A stretch of DNA of 64,000 bases, taken from positions 1 to 64,000 of the forward strand of contig NW_027018098.1 in assembly GCF_032854445.1 (NCBI RefSeq), given 5' to 3'. Every line of letters begins with the position of its first letter. Within the stretch, counting starts at the first letter, position 1. A program made the translations under genes and the position numbers. The notes under the pieces are model-generated. The model had not been told where the DNA came from. It did no database searches and worked only from the letters and a program-made list of their open reading frames with translations. Shown here in pieces: positions 14,247 through 28,498 of this stretch. The DNA comes from Liolophura sinensis (Eukaryota > Mollusca > Polyplacophora > Chitonida > Chitonidae).

Positions 14247-17200
14247 TTTGCTGGGTGAGTTAAATGGGCTTGGCCCAAAGATTTGACATCTTCTGGGCTA
14301 CCGAAGGGCACATAACTTATAATCAAAAGATGAATATAGTAATGACCAGTCGCGATTGTACATAGTACATGTAGCCGATTTCAATTAGCAAAAGGACCAG
14401 GCAAATATCCAAAAGTGGAAAAATGCTCCAATGCTGCTGGTAAGAGGCTAATCCGACGTATTTTGTGACGAGAAATCGAATGGTGCAAACCGCGTTGCTC
14501 TCCGACCAATACTTTTGGCTGTAGCCACAATTGAATCATCATTTATGTCAAAATCACGTGCCCAGCAACGGCTCTTACTCCATGGAAACCAAGGAAATTT
14601 CCAATTTTTCAACAGCTGGAGATGCCTGACCCAAATGCGCATCTTTTGGCACCTTATTGATGTGGGTCAGTGTTCAATTGTACTTTTTACAGCAGACCTG
14701 TATCAAGTACCTTGTGTTTTTTATATAAAAATGGTGTGGTTTTTCTACATGTAGATAAAGACATTGAGTTTATCTTCGACTTAGAAGTAAGACATTTGCT
14801 GGGTGAGTTAAATGGGCTTGGCCCAAAGATTTGACGTCTTCTGGGCTACCGAAGGGCACATAACTTATAATCAAAAGTTGAATATAGTAATGACCAGTCG
14901 CGATGGTACATAGTACATGTAGCCGATTTCATTAGCAAAAGGACCAGGCAAAAATCCAAAAAGTGGAAAAAATGCTCCAATGCTGCTGGTAAGAGGCTAA
15001 TCCGACGTATTTTGTGACGAGAAATCGAATGGTGCAAACCGCGTTGCTCTCCGACCAATACTTTTGGCTGTAGCCACAATTGAATCATCATTTATGTCAA
15101 AATCCACGTGCCCAGCAACGGCTTTTACTCCATGGAAACCAAGGAAATTTCCAATTTTTCAACACCTGGAGATGCCTGACCCAATTGCGCATCTTTTGGC
15201 ACCTTATTGATGTGGGTCAGTGTTCAATTGTACTTTTTACAGCAGACTGTATCAAGTACCTTGTGTTTTTTATATAAAAATGGTGTGGTTTTTCTACATG
15301 TAGATAAAGACATTGAGTTTATCTTCGACTTAGAAGTAAGACATTTGCTGGGTGAGTTAAATGGGCTTGGCCCAAAGATTTGACATCTTCTGCGCTACCG
15401 AAGGGCACATAACTTATAATCAAAAGTTGAATATAGTAATGACCAGTCGCGATTGTACATAGTACATGTAGCCGATTTCAATTAGCAAAAGGACCAGGCA
15501 AAAATCCAAAAGTGGAAAAAATGTTCCAATACTGCTGGTAAGAGGCTAATCCGACGTATTTTGTGACGAGAAATCGAATGGTGCAAACCGCGTTGCTCTC
15601 CGACCAATACTTTTGGCTGTAGCCACAATTGAAACATCATTTATGTCAAAATCACGTGCCCAGCAACGGCTCTTACTCCATGGAAACCAAGGAAATTTCC
15701 AATTTTTCAACAGCTGGAGATGCCTGACCCAATTCGGCATCTTTTGGCACCTTATTGATGTGGGTCAGTGTTCAATTGTACTTTTTACAGCAGACTGTAT
15801 CAAGTACCTTGTGTTTTTTATATAAAAATGGTGTGGTTTTTCTACATGTAGATAAAGACATTGAGTTTATCTTCGACTTAGAAGTAAGACATTTGCTGGG
15901 TGAGTTAAATGGGCTTGGCCCAAAGATTTGACATCTTCTGGGCTACCGAAGGGCACATAACTTATAATCAAAAGTTGAATATAGTAATGACCAGTCGCGA
16001 TTGTACATAGTACATGTAGCCGATTTCAATTAGCAAAAGGACCAGGCAAAAATCCAAAAGTGGAAAAAATGTTCCAATGCTGCTGGTAAGAGGCTAATCC
16101 GACGTATTTTGTGACGAGAAATCGAATGGTGCAAACCGCGTTGCTCTCCGACCAATACTTTTGGCTGTAGCCACAATTGAATCATCAATTATGTCAAAAT
16201 CACGTGCCCAGCAACGGCTCTTACTCCATGGAAACCAAGGAAATTTCCAATTTTTCAACAGCTGGAGATGCCTGACCCAATTGCGCATCTTTTGGCACCT
16301 TATTGATGTGGGTCAGTGTTCAATTGTACTTTTTACAGCAGACTGTATCAAGTACCTTGTGGTTTTTATATAAAAATGGTGTGGTTTTTCTACATGTAGA
16401 TAAAGAGATTAAGTTTATCTTCGACTTAGAAGTAAGACATTTGCTGGGTGAGTTAAATGGGCTTGGCCCAAAGATTTGACATCTTCTGGGCTACCGAAGG
16501 GCACATAACTTATAATCAAAAGATGAATATAGTAATGACCAGTCGCGATTGTACATAGTACATGTAGCCGATTTCAATTAGCAAAAGGACCAGGCAAATA
16601 TCCAAAAGTGGAAAAAATGCACCAATGCTGCTGGTAAGAGGCTAATCCGACGTATTTTGTGACGAGAAATCGAATGGTGCAAACCGCGTTGCTCTCCGAC
16701 CAATACTTTTGGCTGTAGCCACAATTGAATCATCATTTATGTCAAAATCACGTGCCCAGCAACGGCTCTTACTCCATGGAAACCAAGGAAATTTCCAATT
16801 TTTCAACAGCTGGAGATGCCTGACCCAAATGCGCATCTTTTGGCACCTTATTGATGTGGGTCAGTGTTCAATTGTACTTTTTACAGCAGACTGTATCAAG
16901 TACCTTGTGTTTTTTATATAAAAATGGTGTGGTTTTTCTACATGTAGATAAAGACATTGAGTTTATCTTCGACTTAGAAGTAAGACATTTGCTGGGTGAG
17001 TTAAATGGGCTTGGCCCAAAGATTTGACGTCTTCTGGGCTACCGAAGGGCACATAACTTATAATCAAAAGTTGAATATAGTAATGACCAGTCGCGATGGT
17101 ACATAGTACATGTAGCCGATTTCAATTAGCAAAAGGACCAGGCAAAAATCCAAAAGTGGAAAAAATGCTCCAATGCTGCTGGTAAGAGGCTAATCCGACG

Positions 17201-18631
17201 TATTTTGTGACGAGAAATCGAATGGTGCAAACCGCGTTGCTCTCCGACCAATACTTTTGGCTGTAGCCACAATTGAATCATCATTTATGTCAAAATCACG
17301 TGCCCAGCAACGGCTTTTACTCCATGGAAACCAAGGAAATTTCCAATTTTTCAACACCTGGAGATGCCTGACCCAATTGCGCATCTTTTGGCACCTTATT
17401 GATGTGGGTCAGTGTTCAATTGTACTTTTTACAGCAGACTGTATCAAGTACCTTGTGTTTTTTATATAAAAATGGTGTGGTTTTTCTACATGTAGATAAA
17501 GACATTGAGTTTATCTTCGACTTAGAAGTAAGACATTTGCTGGGTGAGTTAAATGGGCTTGGCCCAAAGATTTGACATCTTCTGGGCTACCGAAGGGCAC
17601 ATAACTTATAATCAAAAGTTGAATATAGTAATGACCAGTCGCGATTGTACATAGTACATGTAGCCGATTTCAATTAGCAAAAGGACCAGGCAAAAATCCA
17701 AAAGTGGAAAAAATGTTCCAATACTGCTGGTAAGAGGCTAATCCGACGTATTTTGTGACGAGAAATCGAATGGTGCAAACCGCGTTGCTCTCCGACCAAT
17801 ACTTTTGGCTGTAGCCACAATTGAATCATCATTTATATCAAAATCACGTGCCCAGCAACGGCTCTTACTCCATGGAAACCAAGGAAATTTCCAATTTTTC
17901 AACAGCTGGAGATGCCTGACCCAATTCGGCATCTTTTGGCACCTTATTGATGTGGGTCAGTGTTCAATTGTACTTTTTACAGCAGACTGTATCAAGTACC
18001 TTGTGTTTTTTATATAAAAATGGTGTGGTTTTTCTACATGTAGATAAAGACATTGAGTTTATCTTCGACTTAGAAGTAAGACATTTGCTGGGTGAGTTAA
18101 ATGGGCTTGGCCCAAAGATTTGACATCTTCTGGGCTACCGAAGGGCACATAACTTATAATCAAAAGTTGAATATAGTAATGACCAGTCGCGATTGTACAT
18201 AGTACATGTAGCCGATTTCAATTAGCAAAAGGACCAGGCAAAAATCCAAAAGTGGAAAAAATGTTCCAATGCTGCTGGTAAGAGGCTAATCCGACGTATT
18301 TTGTGACGAGAAATCGAATGGTGCAAACCGCGTTGCTCTCCGACCAATACTTTTGGCTGTAGCCACAATTGAATCATCATTTATGTCAAAATCACGTGCC
18401 CAGCAACGGCTCTTACTCCATGGAAACCAAGGAAATTTCCAATTTTTCAACAGCTGGAGATGCCTGACCCAATTCGGCATCTTTTGGCACCTTATTGATG
18501 TGGGTCAGTGTTCAATTGTACTTTTTACAGCAGACTGTATCAAGTACCTTGTGTTTTTTATATAAAAATGGTGTGGTTTTTCTACATGTAGATAAAGAGA
18601 TTAAGTTTATCTTCGACTTAGAAGTAAGACA
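14247..18631 (+). repeat. Four-unit HOR (a-b-c-d, a-b-c-e), two copies
   Basis: Copy 1 is 14247-16439 and copy 2 is 16440-18631. Unit a has AGATGAAT, CAAATATCC and CCAAATGCGC. Unit b has GGCTTTTAC and CTCC. Unit c has CCAATACTG and AATTCGGC. Unit d at 15892 has CATCAATT and GTGGTTTTT. The fourth unit of copy 2 (e, 18084) has AATTCGGC and no CATCAATT, so it is a different type. Copy 1 carries extra indels (GACCTG at about 14697, TTCATTAG at about 14930, CAAAAAGTGG at about 14960, ATCCACG at about 15104) that copy 2 lacks. Confidence 0.85.
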
Positions 18632-21600
18632 TTTGCTGGGTGAGTGAAATGGGCTTGGCCCAAAGATTTGACGTCTTCTGGGCTACCGAAGGGCACATAA
18701 CTTATAATCAAAAGTTGAATATAGTAATGACCAGTCGCGATGGTACATAGTACATGTAGCCGATTTCAATTAGCAAAAGGACCAGGCAAAAATCCAAAAG
18801 TGGAAAAAATGTTCCAATGCTGCTGGTAAGAGGCTAATCCGACGTATTTTGTGACGAGAAATCGAATGGTGCAAACCGCGTTGCTCTCCGACCAATACTT
18901 TTGGCTGTAGCCACAATTGAATCATCATTTATGTCAAAATCACGTGCCCAGCAACGGCTCTTACTCCATGGAAACCAAGGAAATTTGCAATTTTTCAACA
19001 GCTGCAGATGCCTGACCCAATTGCGCATCTTTTGGCACCTTATTGATGTGGGTCAGTGTTCAATTGTACTTTTTACAGCAGACTGTATCAAGTACCTTGT
19101 GTTTTTTATATAAAAATGGTGTGGTTTTTCTACATGTAGATAAAGACATTGAGTTTATCTTCGACTTAGAAGTAAGACATTTGCTGGGTGAGTTAAATGG
19201 GCTTGGCCCAAAGATTTGACATCTTCTGGGCTACCGAAGGGCACATAACTTATAATCAAAAGTTGAATATAGTAATGACCAGTCGCGATTGTACATAGTA
19301 CATGTAGCCGATTTCAATTAGCAAAAGGACCAGGCAAAAATCCAAAAGTGGAAAAAATGTTCCAATGCTGCTGGTAAGAGGCTAATCCGACGTATTTTGT
19401 GACGAGAAATCGAATGGTGCAAACCGCGTTGCTCTCCGACCAATACTTTTGGCTGTAGCCACAATTGAATCATCATTTATGTCAAAATCACGTGCCCAGC
19501 AACGGCTCTTACTCCATGGAAACCAAGGAAATTTCCAATTTTTCAACAGATGGAGATGCCTGACCCAAATGCGCATCTTTTGGCACCTTATTGATGTGGG
19601 TCAGTGTTCAATTGTACTTTTTACAGCAGACTGTATCAAGTACCTTGTGTTTTTTATATAAAAATGGTGTGGTTTTTCTACATGTAGATAAAGACATTGA
19701 GTTTATCTTCGACTTAGAAGTAAGACATTTGCTGGGTGAGTTAAATGGGCTTGGCCCAAAGATTTGACGTCTTCTGGGCTACCGAAGGGCACATAACTTA
19801 TAATCAAAAGTTGAATATAGTAATGACCAGTCGCGATGGTACATAGTACATGTAGCCGATTTCAATTAGCAAAAGGACCAGGCAAAAATCCAAAAGTGGA
19901 AAAAATGCTCCAATGCTGCTGGTAAGAGGCTAATCCGACGTATTTTGTGACGAGAAATCGAATGGTGCAAACCGCGTTGCTCTCCGACCAATACTTTTGG
20001 CTGTAGCCACAATTGAATCATCATTTATGTCAAAATCACGTGCCCAGCAACGGCTTTTACTCCATGGAAACCAAGGAAATTTCCAATTTTTCAACAGCTG
20101 GAGATGCCTGACCCAATTGCGCATCTTTTGGCACCTTATTGATGTGGGTCAGTGTTCAATTGTACTTTTTACAGCAGACTGTATCAAGTACCTTGTGTTT
20201 TTTATATAAAAATGGTGTGGTTTTTCTACATGTAGATAAAGACATTGAGTTTATCTTCGACTTAGAAGTAAGACATTTGCTGGGTGAGTTAAATGGGCTT
20301 GGCCCAAAGATTTGACATCTTCTGGGCTACCGAAGGGCACATAACTTATAATCAAAAGTTGAATATAGTAATGACCAGTCGCGATTGTACATAGTACATG
20401 TAGCCGATTTCAATTAGCAAAAGGACCAGGCAAAAATCCAAAAGTGGAAAAAATGTTCCAATGCTGCTGGTAAGAGGCTAATCCGACGTATTTTGTGACG
20501 AGAAATCGAATGGTGCAAACCGCGTTGCTCTCCGACCAATACTTTTGGCTGTAGCCACAATTGAATCATCATTTATGTCAAAATCACGTGCCCAGCAACG
20601 GCTCTTACTCCATGGAAACCAAGGAAATTTGCAATTTTTCAACACCTGGAGATGCCTGACCCAATTGCGCATCTTTTGGCACCTTATTGATGTGGGTCAG
20701 TGTTCAGTTGTACTTTTTACAGCAGACTGTATCAAGTACCTTGTGTTTTTTATATAAAAATGGTGTGGTTTTTCTACATGTAGATAAAGACATTGAGTTT
20801 ATCTTCGACTTAGAAGTAAGACATTTGCTGGGTGAGTTAAATGGGCTTGGCCCAAAGATTTGACATCTTCTGGGCTACCGAAGGGCACATAACTTATAAT
20901 CAAAAGTTGAATATAGTAATGACCAGTCGCGATTGTACATAGTACATGTAGCCGATTTCAATTAGGCAAAAGGACCAGGCAAAAATCCAAAAGTGGAAAA
21001 AATGTTCCAATGCTGCTGGTAAGAGGCTAATCCGACGTATTTTGTGACGAGAAATCGAATGGTGCAAACCGCGTTGCTCTCCGACCAATACTTTTGGCTG
21101 TAGCCACAATTGAATCATCATTTATGTCAAAATCACGTGCCCAGCAACGGCTCTTACTCCATGGAAACCAAGGAAATTTGCAATTTTTCAACACCTGGAG
21201 ATGCCTGACCCAATTGCGCATCTTTTGGCACCTTATTGATGTGGGTCAGTGTTCAATTGTACTTTTTACAGCAGACTGTATCAAGTACCTTGTGTTTTTT
21301 ATATAAAAATGGTGTGGTTTTTCTACATGTAGATAAAGACATTGAGTTTATCTTCGACTTAGAAGTAAGACATTTGCTGGGTGAGTTAAATGGACTTGGC
21401 CCAAAGATTTGACATCTTCTGGGCTACCGAAGGGCACATAACTTATAATCAAAAGTTGAATATAGTAATGACCAGTCGCGATTGTACATAGTACATGTAG
21501 CCGATTTCAATTAGCAAAAGGACCAGGCAAAAATCCAAAAGTGGAAAAAATGTTCCAATGCTGCTGGTAAGAGGCTAATCCGACGTATTTTGTGACGAGA

Positions 21601-21920
21601 AATCGAATGGTGCAAACCGCGTTGCTCTCCGACCAATACTTTTGGCTGTAGCCACAATTGAATCATCATTTATGTCAAAATCACGTGCCCAGCAACGGCT
21701 CTTACCCCATGGAAACAAAGGAAATTTCCAATTTTTCAACACCTGGAGATGCCTGACCCAATTGCGCATCTTTTGGCACCTTATTGATGTGGGTCAGTGT
21801 TCAATTGTACTTTTTACAGCAGACTGTATCAAGTACCTTGTGTTTTTTATATAAAAATGGTGTGGTTTTTCTACATGTAGATAAAGACATTGAGTTTATC
21901 TTCGACTTAGAAGTAAGACA
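18632..21920 (+). repeat. Partial a-b echo followed by plain units
   Basis: Units start at 18632, 19180, 19728, 20276, 20824 and 21373. The 19180 unit keeps CCAAATGCGC of type a but has AGTTGAAT and CAAAAATCC in its first half. The 19728 unit keeps GGCTTTTAC and CTCC of type b. The 20276 unit has CAGTTG. The 20824 unit has one extra G (ATTAGGCAAAAGG, about 20965). The 21373 unit has private GGACTTGG, TTACCCCATGG and AAACAAAGG. Confidence 0.75.
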
Positions 21921-24900
21921 TTTGCTGGGTGAGTGAAATGGGCTTGGCCCAAAGATTTGACGTCTTCTGGGCTACCGAAGGGCACATAACTTATAATCAA
22001 AAGTTGAATATAGTAATGACCAGTCGCGATGGTACATAGTACATGTAGCCGATTTCAATTAGCAAAAGGACCAGGCAAAAATCCAAAAGTGGAAAAAATG
22101 CTCCAATGCTGCTGGTAAGAGGCTAATCCGACGTATTTTGTGACGAGAAATCGAATGGTGCAAACCGCGTTGCTCTCCAACCAATACTTTTGGCTGTAGC
22201 CACAATTGAATCATCAATTATGTCAAAATCACGTGCCCAGCAACGGCTCTTACTCCATGGAAACCAAGGAAATTTCCAATTTTTCAACACCTGGAGATGC
22301 CTGACCCAATTGCGCATCTTTTGGCACCTTATTGATGTGGGTCAGTGTTCAATTGTACTTTTTACAGCAGACTGTATCAAGTACCTTGTGTTTTTTATAT
22401 AAAAATGGTGTGGTTTTTCTACATGTAGATAAAGACATTGAGTTTATCTTCGACTTAGAAGTAAGACATTTGCTGGGTGAGTTAAATGGGCTTGGCCCAA
22501 AGATTTGACGTCTTCTGGGCTACCGAAGGGCACATAACTTATAATCAAAAGTTGAATATAGTAATGACCAGTCGCGATGGTACATAGTACATGTAGCCGA
22601 TTTCAATTAGCAAAAGGACCAGGCAAAAATCCAAAAGTAAAAAAAATGCTCCAATCGTGCTGGTAAGAAGCTAATCCGACGTATTTTGTGACGAGAAATC
22701 GAATGGTGCAAACCGCGTTGCTCTCCGACCAATACTTTTGGCTGTAGCCACAATTGAATCATCATTTATGTCAAAATCACGTGCCCAGCAACGGCTCTTA
22801 CTCCATGGAAACCAAGGAAATTTCCCATTTTTCAACAGCTGGAGATGCCTGACCCAATTGCGCATCTTTTGGCACCTTATTGATGTGGGTCAGTGTTCAA
22901 TTGTACTTTTTACAGCAGACTGTATCAAGTACCTTGTGTTTTTTATATAAAAATGGTGTGGTTTTTCTACATGTAGATAAAGACATTGAGTTTATCTTCG
23001 ACTTAGAAGTAAGACATTTGCTGGGTGAGTTAAATGGGCTTGGCCCAAAGATTTGACATCTTCTGGGCTACCGAAGGGCACATAACTTATAATCAAAAGT
23101 TGAATATAGTAATGACCAGTCGCGATGGTACATAGTACATGTAGCCGATTTCAATTAGCAAAAGGACCAGGCAAAAATCCAAAAGTAAAAAAAATGCTCC
23201 AATCGTGCTGGTAAGAGGCTAATCCGACGTATTTTGTGACGAGAAATCGAATGGTGCAAACCGCGTTGCTCTCCGACCAATACTTTTGGCTGTAGCCACA
23301 ATTGAATCATCAATTATGTCAAAATCACGTGCCCAGCAACGGCTCTTACTCCATGGAAACCAAGGAAATTTACAATTTTTCAACACCTGGAGATGCCTGA
23401 CCCAATTGCGCATCTTTTGGCACCTTATTGATGTGGGTCAGTGTTCAATTGTACTTTTTACAGCAGACTGTATCAAGTACCTTGTGTTTTTTATATAAAA
23501 ATGGTGTGGTTTTTCTACATGTAGATAAAGACATTGAGTTTATCTTCGACTTAGAAGTAAGACATTTGCTGGGTGAGTTAAATGGGCTTGGCCCAAAGAT
23601 TTGACATCTTCTGGGCTACCGAAGGGCACATAACTTATAATCAAAAGTTGAATATAGTAATGACCAGTCGCGATTGTACATAGTACATGTAGCCGATTTC
23701 AATTAGCAAAAGGACCAGGCAAAAATCCAAAAGTGGAAAAAATGTTCCAATGCTGCTGGTAAGAGGCTAATCCGACGTATTTTGTGACGAGAAATCGAAT
23801 GGTGCAAACCGCGTTGCTCTCCGACCAATACTTTTGGCTGTAGCCACAATTGAATCATCAATTATGTCAAAATCACGTGCCCAGCAACGGCTCTTACTCC
23901 ATGGAAACCAAGGAAATTTACAATTTTTCAACACCTGGAGATGCCTGGCCCAATTGCGCATCTTTTGGCACCTTATTGATGTGGGTCAGTGTTCAATTGT
24001 ACTTTTAACAGCAGACTGTATCAAGTACCTTGTGTTTTTTATATAAAAATGGTGTGGTTTTTCTACATGTAGATAAAGACATTGAGTTTATCTTCGACTT
24101 AGAAGTAAGACATTTGCTGGGTGAGTTAAATGGGCTTGGCCCAAAGATTTGACGTCTTCTGGGCTACCGAAGGGCACATAACTTATAATCAAAAGTTGAA
24201 TATAGTAATGACCAGTTGCGATTGTACATAGTACATGTAGCCGATTTCAATTAGCAAAAGGACCAGGCAAAAATCCAAAAGTGGAAAAAATGTTCCAATG
24301 CTGCTGGTAAGAGGCTAATCCGACGTATTTTGTGACGAGAAATCGAATGGTGCAAACCGCGTTGCTCTCCGACCAATACTTTTGGCTGTAGCCACAATTG
24401 AATCATCAATTATGTCAAAATCACGTGCCCAGCAACGGCTCTTACTCCATGGAAACCAAGGAAATTTGCAATTTTTCAACAGCTGGAGATGCCTGACCCA
24501 ATTGCGCATCTTTTGGCACCTTATTGATGTGGGTCAGTGTTCAATTGTACTTTTTACAGCAGACTGTATCAAGTACCTTGTGTTTTTTATATAAAAATGG
24601 TGTGGTTTTTCTACATGTAGATAAAGACATTGAGTTTATCTTCGACTTAGAAGTAAGACATTTGCTGGGTGAGTTAAATGGGCTTGGCCCAAAGGTTTGA
24701 CGTCTTCTGGGCTACCGAAGGGCACATAACTTATAATCAAAAGTTGAATATAGTAATGACCAGTCGCGATTGTACATAGTACATGTAGCCGATTTCAATT
24801 AGCAAAAGGACCAGGCAAAAATCCAAAAGTGGAAAAAATGTTCCAATGCTACTGGTAAGAGGCTAATCCGACGTATTTTGTGACGAGAAATCGAATGGTG

Positions 24901-25208
24901 CAAACCGCGTTGCTCTCCGACCAATACTTTTGGCTGTAGCCACAATTGAATCATCAATTATGTCAAAATCACGTGCCCAGCAACGGCTCTTACTCCATGG
25001 AAACCAAGGAAATTTACAATTTTTCAACAGCTGGAGATGCCTGACCCAATTCGGCATCTTTTGGCACCTTATTGATGTGGGTCAGTGTTCAATTGTACTT
25101 TTTACAGCAGACTGTATCAAGTACCTTGTGTTTTTTATATAAAAATGGTGTGGTTTTTCTACATGTAGATAAAGACATTGAGTTTATCTTCGACTTAGAA
25201 GTAAGACA
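21921..25208 (+). repeat. Six-unit HOR (R-S-T-U-V-W), 3,288 bp, first copy
   Basis: Units start at 21921, 22469, 23017, 23565, 24113 and 24661. Marks are: R, GAGTGAAAT and CTCCAACC (22179); S, TAAGAAGCT with the ATGCTCCAATCGTG haplotype; T, the same haplotype with CATCAATT and TTTACAA; U, GCCTGGCCC (23948) and CTTTTAACA; V, CAGTTGCG (24217); W, AAAGGTTTG, GCTACTGG and AATTCGGC. Five of the six units have CATCAATT, a local speciality. Confidence 0.85.
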
Positions 25209-28200
25209 TTTGCTGGGTGAGTGAAATGGGCTTGGCCCAAAGATTTGACGTCTTCTGGGCTACCGAAGGGCACATAACTTATAATCAAAAGTTGAATATA
25301 GTAATGACCAGTCGCGATGGTACATAGTACATGTAGCCGATTTCAATTAGCAAAAGGACCAGGCAAAAATCCAAAAGTGGAAAAAATGCTCCAATGCTGC
25401 TGGTAAGAGGCTAATCCGACGTATTTTGTGACGAGAAATCGAATGGTGCAAACCGCGTTGCTCTCCAACCAATACTTTTGGCTGTAGCCACAATTGAATC
25501 ATCAATTATGTCAAAATCACGTGCCCAGCAACGGCTCTTACTCCATGGAAACCAAGGAAATTTCCAATTTTTCAACACCTGGAGATGCCTGACCCAATTG
25601 CGCATCTTTTGGCACCTTATTGATGTGGGTCAGTGTTCAATTGTACTTTTTACAGCAGACTGTATCAAGTACCTTGTGTTTTTTATATAAAAATGGTGTG
25701 GTTTTTCTACATGTAGATAAAGACATTGAGTTTATCTTCGACTTAGAAGTAAGACATTTGCTGGGTGAGTTAAATGGGCTTGGCCCAAAGATTTGACGTC
25801 TTCTGGGCTACCGAAGGGCACATAACTTATAATCAAAAGTTGAATATAGTAATGACCAGTCGCGATGGTACATAGTACATGTAGCCGATTTCAATTAGCA
25901 AAAGGACCAGGCAAAAATCCAAAAGTAAAAAAAATGCTCCAATCGTGCTGGTAAGAAGCTAATCCGACGTATTTTGTGACGAGAAATCGAATGGTGCAAA
26001 CCGCGTTGCTCTCCGACCAATACTTTTGGCTGTAGCCACAATTGAATCATCATTTATGTCAAAATCACGTGCCCAGCAACGGCTCTTACTCCATGGAAAC
26101 CAAGGAAATTTCCAATTTTTCAACAGCTGGAGATGCCTGACCCAATTGCGCATCTTTTGGCACCTTATTGATGTGGGTCAGTGTTCAATTGTACTTTTTA
26201 CAGCAGACTGTATCAAGTACCTTGTGTTTTTTTATATAAAAATGGTGTGGTTTTTCTACATGTAGATAAAGACATTGAGTTTATCTTCGACTTAGAAGTA
26301 AGACATTTGCTGGGTGAGTTAAATGGGCTTGGCCCAAAGATTTGACATCTTCTGGGCTACCGAAGGGCACATAACTTATAATCAAAAGTTGAATATAGTA
26401 ATGACCAGTCGCGATTGTACATAGTACATGTAGCCGATTTCAATTAGCAAAAGGACCAGGCAAAAATCCAAAAGTGGAAAAAATGTTCCAATGCTGCTGG
26501 TAAGAGGCTAATCCGACGTATTTTGTGACGAGAAATCGAATGGTGCAAACCGCGTTGCTCTCCGACCAATACTTTTGGCTGTAGCCACAATTGAATCATC
26601 ATTTATGTCAAAATCACGTGCCCAGCAACGGCTCTTACTACATGGAAACCAAGGAAATTTACAATTTTTCAACACCTGGAGATGCCTGACCCAATTGCGC
26701 ATCTTTTGGCACCTTATTGATGTGGGTCAGTGTTCAATTGTACTTTTTACAGCAGACTGTATCAAGTACCTTGTGTTTTTTATATAAAAATGGTGTGGTT
26801 TTTCTACATGTAGATAAAGACATTGAGTTTATCTTCGACTTAGAAGTAAGACATTTGCTGGGTGAGTTAAATGGGCTTGGCCCAAAGATTTGACATCCTC
26901 TGGGCTACCGAAGGGCACATAACTTATAATCAAAAGTTGAATATAGTAATGACCAGTCGCGATGGTACATAGTACATGTAGCCGATTTCAATTAGCAAAA
27001 GGACCAGGCAAAATTCCAAAAGTAAAAAAAAATGCTCCAATCGTGCTGGTAAGAGGCTAATCCGACGTATTTTGTGACGAGAAATCGAATGGTGCAAACC
27101 GCGTTGCTCTCCGACCAATACTTTTGGCTGTAGCCACAATTGAATCATCATTTATGTCAAAATCACGTGCCCAGCAACGGCTCTTACTCCATGGAAACCA
27201 AGGAAATTTACAATTTTTCAACACCTGGAGATGCCTGACCCAATTGCGCATCTTTTGGCACCTTATTGATGTGGGTCAGTGTTCAATTGTACTTTTTACA
27301 GCAGACTGTATCAAGTACCTTGTGTTTTTTATATAAAAATGGTGTGGTTTTTCTACATGTAGATAAAGACATTGAGTTTATCTTCGACTTAGAAGTAAGA
27401 CATTTGCTGGGTGAGTTAAATGGGCTTGGCCCAAAGATTTGACATCTTCTGGGCTACCGAAGGGCACATAACTTATAATCAAAAGTTGAATATAGTAATG
27501 ACCAGTCGCGATTGTACATAGTACATGTAGCCGATTTCAATTAGCAAAAGGACCAGGCAAAAATCCAAAAGTGGAAAAAATGTTCCAATGCTGCTGGTAA
27601 GAGGCTAATCCGACGTATTTTGTGACGAGAAATCGAATGGTGCAAACCGCGTTGCTCTCCGACCAATACTTTTGGCTGTAGCCACAATTGAATCATCAAT
27701 TATGTCAAAATCACGTGCCCAGCAACGGCTCTTACTCCATGGAAACCAAGGAAATTTACAATTTTTCAACACCTGGAGATGCCTGGCCCAATTGCGCATC
27801 TTTTGGCACCTTATTGATGTGGGTCAGTGTTCAATTGTACTTTTAACAGCAGACTGTATCAAGTACCTTGTGTTTTTTATATAAAAATGGTGTGGTTTTT
27901 CTACATGTAGATAAAGACATTGAGTTTATCTTCGACTTAGAAGTAAGACATTTGCTGGGTGAGTTAAATGGGCTTGGCCCAAAGATTTGACGTCTTCTGG
28001 GCTACCGAAGGGCACATAACTTATAATCAAAAGTTGAATATAGTAATGACCAGTTGCGATTGTACATAGTACATGTAGCCGATTTCAATTAGCAAAAGGA
28101 CCAGGCAAAAATCCAAAAGTGGAAAAAATGTTCCAATGCTGCTGGTAAGAGGCTAATCCGACGTATTTTGTGACGAGAAATCGAATGGTGCAAACCGCGT

Positions 28201-28498
28201 TGCTCTCCGACCAATACTTTTGGCTGTAGCCACAATTGAATCATCAATTATGTCAAAATCACGTGCCCAGCAACGGCTCTTACTCCATGGAAACCAAGGA
28301 AATTTGCAATTTTTCAACAGCTGGAGATGCCTGACCCAATTGCGCATCTTTTGGCACCTTATTGATGTGGGTCAGTGTTCAATTGTACTTTTTACAGCAG
28401 ACTGTATCAAGTACCTTGTGTTTTTTATATAAAAATGGTGTGGTTTTTCTACATGTAGATAAAGACATTGAGTTTATCTTCGACTTAGAAGTAAGACA
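25209..28498 (+). repeat. Second HOR copy, altered: R-S-X-Y-U-V
   Basis: R (25209, CTCCAACC at 25467) and S (25757, TAAGAAGCT) match the first copy at exactly 3,288 bp. T is then replaced by two units, X (26306, CTACATGG) and Y (26855, CATCCTCTGG and CAAAATTCC). U (27403, GCCTGGCCC at 27786) and V (27951, CAGTTGCG at 28055) resume at an offset of 3,838 bp. So this copy carries one extra unit inside, and the W slot is taken by the first P unit (28499), which shares AATTCGGC with W. Confidence 0.85.
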
